Source: Lactonifactor longoviformis DSM 17459 (GTDB lineage Bacteria; Bacillota; Clostridia; Lachnospirales; Lachnospiraceae). Taken from it: DNA of 64,000 nucleotides. Shown here piece after piece: positions 58,507-64,000 of the stretch (position 1 is its first letter; each line of letters opens with the position of its first letter). The translations under genes and the position numbers were made by a program. Location of the stretch: contig NZ_FQVI01000007.1 in NCBI RefSeq assembly GCF_900129135.1, positions 1-64,000 on the forward strand, read 5' to 3'. A model generated the notes under the pieces. The model was not told the origin of the DNA. It saw only the letters and a program-made list of their open reading frames with translations, and made no database searches.

Positions 58507-60162
58507 GTGAGTACAAAGACCATAGATGCAGGCGTCCTGGCTAAGATGTTCCTGGCAGGAGCAAAGAATCTGGAGGCAAAAAAAGAGTGGATTAATGAAC
58601 TGAATGTATTTCCAGTGCCGGACGGGGATACGGGAACGAATATGACCCTGACCATTATGTCTGCAGCGACAGAAGTCAGCCAGCTGGATAAAATAACTAT
58701 GGATTCCCTGGCAAAAGCCATATCGTCCGGCTCTCTCAGAGGTGCCAGAGGCAATTCCGGTGTTATTCTCTCCCAGCTGCTGCGGGGATTTACAAAAGGA
58801 ATCGCTCATTATGAGAAACTGGATGCACAGAAATTTGCCGACGCTTTTGAAAAAGGTGTTGAGACTGCCTACAAGGCAGTTATGAAGCCGAAGGAGGGGA
58901 CGATACTTACTGTGGCAAAAGGAGCGGCAACCCGTGCCCTGGAACTGGCTGAGGAGATGGAGGATCTGGATGCATTTTTCAGGGAGATTATTGACCATGC
59001 GGAATATGTCCTCTCTCAGACCCCGGAGATGCTTCCCGTGCTGAAAGAGGCAGGTGTCGTTGATTCCGGAGGACAGGGGCTTTTAGAAGTGCTGAAGGGG
59101 GCCTACGACGGGTTCCTGGGAAAAGAAATCGACTATAGCTTTGAGGCTCCCACGGGGCAGAAGCTGACCCGAATCTCTCCTCAGGCGGAAGCAGATATTA
59201 AGTTCGGATATTGTACAGAATTTATCATTGTATTGAAGGAAGAACTTTCGGAGCATGAGGTTTCCAAGATAAAAGAATATCTGATGTCAATCGGTGATTC
59301 ACTGGTGGTCGTGGCTGACGATGAAATTGTCAAGATCCATGTACATACCAATGATCCTGGACTTGCAATTTCCAAGGCTTTGACCTATGGTTCCCTCTCT
59401 CGTATTAAGATTGACAATATGCGGGAAGAACATCAGGAGAAGCTGATAAAGGATGCGGAAAAGCTTGCCGCAGAGCAGGCCGGGGAAGAGACAGTGCCGG
59501 AGAAGGAAGTGGGATTCATCTCTGTATCTGTAGGTGAAGGTATGTGTGAGATCTTTAAAGAACTGGGGGCAGACTATCTGATTGAAGGGGGACAGACCAT
59601 GAACCCCAGTACAGAGGATATGCTGAACGCAATTTCACGTGTCCCGGCGAAAAATATTTTTATATTCCCGAACAATAAGAATATTATTCTGGCGGCAAAT
59701 CAGGCCAGAGATCTGACAGAGGATAAAAATATCTATGTAATTCCCACAAAAACCATGCCTCAGGGAATTACTGCACTTATCAATTACGTTCCGGACAGAA
59801 GCCCGGAAGAAAATGCAGAGGCAATGGCAGAAGAAATCAAGAATGTAAAAACAGGACAGGTAACCTATGCGGTTAGGGATACCCATATTGATGACAAAGA
59901 AATATCCCAGGGGGATATTATGGGAATCGGAGATCATAAGATTCTCTCTGTGGGAAAAGAGATTGAACAGGTAACTCTGCATATGGTGGAAGAGATGGTG
60001 GACGAAGAATCGGAGATCATAAGTATCTACTATGGGGAAGAGGTTTCGGAAGAGGATGCGGAGGAACTGGCGTCCAGACTGGAAGATAAGTACCCGGACT
60101 TTGATGTGGAGGTCAATCAGGGCGGACAGCCAATCTATTATTATATTGTATCAGTAGAATAA
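58507..60162 (+). CDS. DAK2 domain/DegV-like protein, FakA (YloV) type
   Basis: This 551-aa protein has an N-terminal DhaL/DAK2 kinase domain (about 1-195; VFPVPDGDTGTNMTLT binds Mg-ATP, SSGSLRGARGNSGVILSQ). A central region (about 225-300) and a C-terminal domain (about 325-550) as in FakA follow. FakA phosphorylates fatty acids bound to a FakB partner for phospholipid synthesis. The start is GTG at 58507 behind AGGAGG. Confidence 0.93.
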   Translation: MSTKTIDAGVLAKMFLAGAKNLEAKKEWINELNVFPVPDGDTGTNMTLTIMSAATEVSQLDKITMDSLAKAISSGSLRGARGNSGVILSQLLRGFTKGIAHYEKLDAQKFADAFEKGVETAYKAVMKPKEGTILTVAKGAATRALELAEEMEDLDAFFREIIDHAEYVLSQTPEMLPVLKEAGVVDSGGQGLLEVLKGAYDGFLGKEIDYSFEAPTGQKLTRISPQAEADIKFGYCTEFIIVLKEELSEHEVSKIKEYLMSIGDSLVVVADDEIVKIHVHTNDPGLAISKALTYGSLSRIKIDNMREEHQEKLIKDAEKLAAEQAGEETVPEKEVGFISVSVGEGMCEIFKELGADYLIEGGQTMNPSTEDMLNAISRVPAKNIFIFPNNKNIILAANQARDLTEDKNIYVIPTKTMPQGITALINYVPDRSPEENAEAMAEEIKNVKTGQVTYAVRDTHIDDKEISQGDIMGIGDHKILSVGKEIEQVTLHMVEEMVDEESEIISIYYGEEVSEEDAEELASRLEDKYPDFDVEVNQGGQPIYYYIVSVE

Positions 60163-60178
60163 AGGAGAGAAAAGGAAG

Positions 60179-60219
60179 GGTGTTGCCTGGCGAAGTGGGC
60201 CGGGGCAGCACCTTTCTTT
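60179..60219 (+). terminator. Hairpin between the DAK2 gene and recG
   Basis: GGTGTTGCC (60179-60187) and GGCAGCACC (60204-60212) pair with one wobble; TTTCTTTC follows. Likely a partial terminator. Confidence 0.65.
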
Positions 60220-60259
60220 CACAGTTTTTCTAATATTACATAAAAGGTGGAAGGGATAT

Positions 60260-62326
60260 ATGGAAGAAAGTGCACCTCTTCGTTCTCTGAAAGGAGTAGG
60301 GGACAAGACTGAAAAGCTGTTTCAGAAGCTTGGAATTTATACAGTTGGGGATTTGCTGCACTATTACCCACGGGAATATGACAGATATACGGAACCGGTG
60401 ACCGTAAAGGAAGCGGTGGAAAAAGGAGCCGGGAAAGCAGCAGTTGCGGCAAGGATTACGGGAAATGTGGATGTGAAAATTGCAGGGAAAAGTACCATAG
60501 TATCGACTGTCCTGACGGACCGGGGAGAAGCCTTGCAGCTCATCTGGTTTCATATGCCTTTTCTGAGAAATGTGCTGAAAAGAGGCGGGGCTTATATATT
60601 CAGAGGAAAGGTAGCGGAAAAAAGACATAGAATGGTTATGGAACACCCTCAGATCTTTACCCGGGAGGAGTATGAAAAGCTGCAGAACGGCCTGCAGCCT
60701 GTCTATAGCCTTACAGCTGGCATCACAAACAAATTGTTGGTTAAAATGATCCGCCAGGTTTTGGAGCAGAAGGAGCTGGCTGCGGAATACCTGCCGGAAG
60801 AAGTAAGAAATGCATATCGCCTGTCGGAGTATAATTTTGCGGTCTCCCAGATCCATTTTCCGGAAAACCAGGAGTCCATGGTTTTGGGACGGCGCCGGCT
60901 TGCCTTTGACGAATTCCTTTTCTTTATTCTGGGGATTCAGCTTCTGAAGGAAAAAAAGACAGAGGAGAAGAATCTGTTTGATATGAAGCCGGTATGGGAG
61001 ACAGAAAAAGTAATAGAACAGCTTCCTTACCGTCTGACCAATGCCCAGACGCAGGTGTGGCATGAGATAGAGAGGGATATGACCGGTCATACCCTTATGA
61101 ACCGTCTGGTACAGGGAGATGTGGGATCCGGAAAAACAATCCTCGCATTTCTGGCCATGATTCTGGCCGGGACAAACGGATACCAGAGTGCGCTGATGGT
61201 CCCCACGGAGGTGCTGGCCAGACAGCACTGGGAGGGGCTGAGAAGGCTGATTAAGGACAGCAAACTGACAGGCTTAGAACCTATTCTTCTGACAGGTTCC
61301 TCTACCGCAAAGGAGAAAAGAGAGGCATATGCAATGATTGCGGAAGGAAAGGCTAAGATGATTGTGGGCACTCATGCGCTGATCCAGGAAAAGGTAGTAT
61401 ACCAGAACATAGCTCTGGTGATTACGGATGAGCAGCATAGGTTTGGGGTACAGCAAAGGGAAATACTGTCTAAGAAAGGCGGAAGTCCTCATGTGCTGGT
61501 AATGAGTGCAACCCCTATTCCCAGGACTCTGGCGATTATTTTGTACGGGGATTTGGATATTTCCGTGATCGATGAACTGCCGGCAAAGCGTCTTCCTATA
61601 AAAAATTGTGTGGTGGATACCAGTTATCGGCCGAAAGCCTATGCTTTTATGCAGCGTCAGATAGAGGCCGGACACCAGGTGTATATCATCTGTCCCATGG
61701 TGGAGGAAAGCGAAGGGATGGAGGCGGAAAATGTTCTTGATTATACAAACCGATTAAAGACTGTTTTTCCTTCCCAGATTGTGGTAGAATCACTTCATGG
61801 ACGAATGAAGCCGGCAAAAAAGAATCAGATTATGGAGGCCTTTGCAGAGAATAAAATCCAGGTTCTGGTGTCCACCACTGTCATAGAGGTGGGAGTGAAT
61901 GTCCCTAATGCAGTGGTTATGATGGTTGAGAATGCAGAGAGGTTCGGCCTGGCACAGCTCCACCAGCTGCGGGGCAGAGTGGGACGGGGAGATGTGCAGT
62001 CTTACTGCATTTTCATGCACAACGATGCAGGGGAAGAGATTCAGAAACGGCTGGAGATTCTGGAGAAATCCAATGACGGTTTTTTTATTGCAGGAGAGGA
62101 CCTTCGCCTGCGGGGACCGGGAGATTTGTTCGGAGTCCGTCAGAGCGGTAGTATGGAGTTTAAGATCGCAGATGTTTATCAGGATGCAAATATACTAAAG
62201 GAGGCCAGCGAGGCGGCAGGGGGAATTCTGGCCCTGGATCCGGAGCTTGCCCTGGAACAGCACAGGCCTCTGAGAGAGGAATTGGAGAAATATATGAAGT
62301 CTCAGGCAGAGACGCTGGGGCTGTAA
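60260..62326 (+). CDS. recG: ATP-dependent DNA helicase RecG
   Basis: This 688-aa fork-regression helicase begins with a wedge/OB domain (about 1-230; LKGVGDKTEKLFQKLGI, DLLHYYPREYDRY). Helicase motifs follow: MNRLVQGDVGSGKT (motif I), DEQHRFG (DEQH box), MSATPIPRTLA (motif III) and QLHQLRGRVGRG (motif VI). Full length for the family. GGTGG-AAGG precedes the ATG. Confidence 0.98.
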   Translation: MEESAPLRSLKGVGDKTEKLFQKLGIYTVGDLLHYYPREYDRYTEPVTVKEAVEKGAGKAAVAARITGNVDVKIAGKSTIVSTVLTDRGEALQLIWFHMPFLRNVLKRGGAYIFRGKVAEKRHRMVMEHPQIFTREEYEKLQNGLQPVYSLTAGITNKLLVKMIRQVLEQKELAAEYLPEEVRNAYRLSEYNFAVSQIHFPENQESMVLGRRRLAFDEFLFFILGIQLLKEKKTEEKNLFDMKPVWETEKVIEQLPYRLTNAQTQVWHEIERDMTGHTLMNRLVQGDVGSGKTILAFLAMILAGTNGYQSALMVPTEVLARQHWEGLRRLIKDSKLTGLEPILLTGSSTAKEKREAYAMIAEGKAKMIVGTHALIQEKVVYQNIALVITDEQHRFGVQQREILSKKGGSPHVLVMSATPIPRTLAIILYGDLDISVIDELPAKRLPIKNCVVDTSYRPKAYAFMQRQIEAGHQVYIICPMVEESEGMEAENVLDYTNRLKTVFPSQIVVESLHGRMKPAKKNQIMEAFAENKIQVLVSTTVIEVGVNVPNAVVMMVENAERFGLAQLHQLRGRVGRGDVQSYCIFMHNDAGEEIQKRLEILEKSNDGFFIAGEDLRLRGPGDLFGVRQSGSMEFKIADVYQDANILKEASEAAGGILALDPELALEQHRPLREELEKYMKSQAETLGL

Positions 62327-62336
62327 GGCGGTGTGT

Positions 62337-63041
62337 ATGAAGGAAATTGTAAGACTGGACAACGTAAAAAAATCCTATCGGATGGGAGAGGTTACCATTC
62401 ATGCTGTGGACGGCGTGTCTTTCTATATACGGGAAGGGGAATTTGTGGTTATTGTGGGTCCCAGCGGTGCGGGAAAGACAACGGTACTCAATATTCTGGG
62501 CGGAATGGATACCTGTGATGAAGGTGCTGTCCTGGTGGACGGCACAGACATCAGCAAATTCAGAGGAAAAAAACTAATAGAATACCGTCGGGAGGCGATC
62601 GGCTTTGTATTTCAATTCTATAACCTGATCCAGAATCTGACGGCTCTGGAGAATGTAGAGCTGGCAATCCAAATCTGCAGGGATCCACTCAATGCCGAGG
62701 ATGCCCTCTGCGATGTAGGATTGAAAGAGAGAATGCAGAATTTTCCGGCCCAGCTTTCGGGAGGGGAGCAGCAGCGAGTGGCCATTGCCCGGGCGCTGGC
62801 CAAGAATCCAAAGCTGCTGCTCTGTGACGAGCCCACAGGAGCTCTGGACTATCAGACAGGAAAAGCAATCCTGAAACTGCTCCAGGACACCTGCAGAGAA
62901 AAAAAGATGACAGTGATTGTGATAACCCATAACCAGGCCATTACCCCTATGGCTGACAGAGTAATAAAAATCAAGAACGGACGTGTGAGCAGTATGACGG
63001 AGAATCCGAATCCCATGCCCGTAGAAGAGATAGAATGGTAG
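62337..63041 (+). CDS. ABC transporter ATP-binding protein (MacB/LolD-like)
   Basis: This 234-aa ATPase has Walker [14 protein letters not shown]-loop VFQFYNL, signature [15 protein letters not shown], Walker [13 protein letters not shown] and the H-loop VITHN. This subgroup pairs with FtsX-like permeases, and such a permease gene begins 7 bp later. The ATG at 62337 is preferred over GTG at 62331. The role could be antimicrobial peptide resistance or envelope signalling; the substrate is unknown. Confidence 0.95.
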   Translation: MKEIVRLDNVKKSYRMGEVTIHAVDGVSFYIREGEFVVIVGPSGAGKTTVLNILGGMDTCDEGAVLVDGTDISKFRGKKLIEYRREAIGFVFQFYNLIQNLTALENVELAIQICRDPLNAEDALCDVGLKERMQNFPAQLSGGEQQRVAIARALAKNPKLLLCDEPTGALDYQTGKAILKLLQDTCREKKMTVIVITHNQAITPMADRVIKIKNGRVSSMTENPNPMPVEEIEW

Positions 63042-63048
63042 TGATGTA

Positions 63049-64000
63049 GTGAAGCATAATGCCCTGAAAAAAGACTTTTTTGTGGAACTGAGAAAAACAA
63101 AGAACCGCTTTTTTTCCATACTTCTTATCGTGGTTCTGGGAGTTGCCTTTTTCTCCGGTATCCGTGCTGCGAGTCCGGATATGAATCTGTCGGCGGATAA
63201 GTTTTATGACGACAGCAATTTTATGGATATGCGGATTCTGAGCAGTCTTGGACTTACCGATGAGGACGTGAATGCTGTCCGCGGCATAGAAGGTGTAAGC
63301 AGCGCAGAAGGCGGTTACTCAGCAGACGTACTATGTGATCTGGAAGATGCCCAGATTGTAGTACGTCTTATGTCTATGCCTGAATCTATGAATGAGATAC
63401 AGATAGCAGAGGGCAGGCTGCCGGAGAATAATCAGGAGTGTCTGGTAGATACAAAGTTTATTACAAATACAGGATATGAGATTGGTGACACCATTAAGGT
63501 TGCCTCGGGGACAGAGGACGATATCAAAGACACGGTGAAAGAGACTTCTTATAAGATTGTAGGCAGCGGTAGTATTCCCTATTATCTGAGCCTGGATCGG
63601 GGAACCACAAAGATTGGCAACGGCAACCTGAACAGCTTTATTTTTCTTCCCAAAGATTGTTTTGCGATTGAGGCGTATACCGAACTTTGTCTGACAGTTA
63701 CAGGCGCCAGGGAGCTTCTGGACACCTCAGACGCCTATGAGAATTTGGTGGGAAAGGTGCAGGATCGGCTGGAGGATATCTCTGAGGACAGATGCCAGGC
63801 GCGTTATGACGGAATACAGGAGGAGGGCCGGGACAAGATTGCGGATGCTAAAAAAGAGATTGCTGACAATGAACAAAAGCTGGAAGATGCGGCCAAAGAA
63901 CTGGAGGACGGCCAGGTAAAGCTGGAGGACGGAAAAAAAGAAATTGCGGAGAATGAGCAGAAGCTGGCAGACGGAAAAAAAGAGTTGGACGACAATGAAG
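63049..64000 (+). CDS. FtsX-like ABC transporter permease with coiled-coil insert, cut by the right edge
   Basis: At least 317 residues are encoded up to the window edge. A GTG at 63049 starts VKHNALKKDFFVELRKTKNRFFSILLIVVLG; the first membrane helix covers about 21-43. A MacB-like extracytoplasmic domain follows (about 45-235), then a repeating Lys/Glu/Asp coiled coil (from about 262) with units such as KKEIADNEQKLEDAAKELEDG and close variants. The FtsX domains lie beyond the edge. The start is weak (no clear ribosome site), so coupling with the ATPase gene is likely. Confidence 0.88.
   Translation, partial: MKHNALKKDFFVELRKTKNRFFSILLIVVLGVAFFSGIRAASPDMNLSADKFYDDSNFMDMRILSSLGLTDEDVNAVRGIEGVSSAEGGYSADVLCDLEDAQIVVRLMSMPESMNEIQIAEGRLPENNQECLVDTKFITNTGYEIGDTIKVASGTEDDIKDTVKETSYKIVGSGSIPYYLSLDRGTTKIGNGNLNSFIFLPKDCFAIEAYTELCLTVTGARELLDTSDAYENLVGKVQDRLEDISEDRCQARYDGIQEEGRDKIADAKKEIADNEQKLEDAAKELEDGQVKLEDGKKEIAENEQKLADGKKELDDNE

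Overview
The window is 64 kb of a low-to-mid GC Gram-positive chromosome that reads as a spore-forming, anaerobic member of the Clostridia, most likely Lachnospiraceae (Blautia/Dorea-like). The reasons are rubrerythrin, an Rnf complex in clostridial order (rnfCDGEAB), Na+-pump decarboxylase subunits, two T-box leaders, YtfI/GerW-type sporulation proteins, and a cmk-ispH-S1 operon. Species is inferred from gene content only; no rRNA or tRNA gene was seen.

Layout: 1-94 is the start of a transposase-like gene leaving the left edge. 185-4092 holds rubrerythrin (minus) and a three-gene cassette (small helical protein, degenerate DUF2201/VWA protein, MoxR-like AAA ATPase). 4211-9773 holds a two-component system, T-box-controlled tyrS and an ECF sigma/anti-sigma pair. 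9833-16627 is a complete trpEGDCFBA operon behind a Trp T-box. 16678-22781 is a TetR regulator and a five-gene biotin-dependent carboxyltransferase/Na+ pump operon that carries both an acyl-CoA and an oxaloacetate/pyruvate carboxyltransferase. 22825-23775 is non-coding and packed with giant inverted repeats. 23776-31582 is a sugar-acid regulon (uxaA, uxaB, GntR, Zn-dehydrogenase, GntP permease, LarA-domain protein) with matching operators. 31687-37855 holds a metallophosphoesterase, an RpiR regulator and the HI0933-cmk-ispH-S1 cluster. 37915-38194 is a second copy of the palindromic element. 38189-48097 holds an exonuclease-like gene (minus), rnfCDGEAB-apbE, a NusG-II protein, a Gx transporter and ruvAB. 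48168-64000 holds zapA, a U32 peptidase, FtsW/PBP, Nudix, a double-PPK2 kinase, YtfI/GerW, L28, Asp23-DAK2-recG and an ABC transporter cut by the right edge.

The genes fit an amino-acid and sugar-acid fermenter that conserves energy with sodium or proton gradients: Rnf couples reduced ferredoxin to NAD+, and the decarboxylase/transcarboxylase operon couples carboxyl transfer to Na+ export. tyrS and trp are governed by uncharged tRNA, and the sugar-acid genes probably by the GntR protein through TGTTGTATACAACA sites.

The strongest unexplained signal is a two-copy family of structured palindromic elements (23449-23759 and 37915-38194). Each has 9-bp ATGTGAAGT ends, 65- or 57-bp near-perfect inverted arms whose sequence differs between copies but stays self-complementary within each copy, and a 113-nt core that is about 90% identical. 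Both copies sit between convergent genes. One copy has a duplicated left arm, and the other supplies the stop codon of the neighbouring gene. A different, imperfect palindrome of about 318 bp lies beside the first copy.
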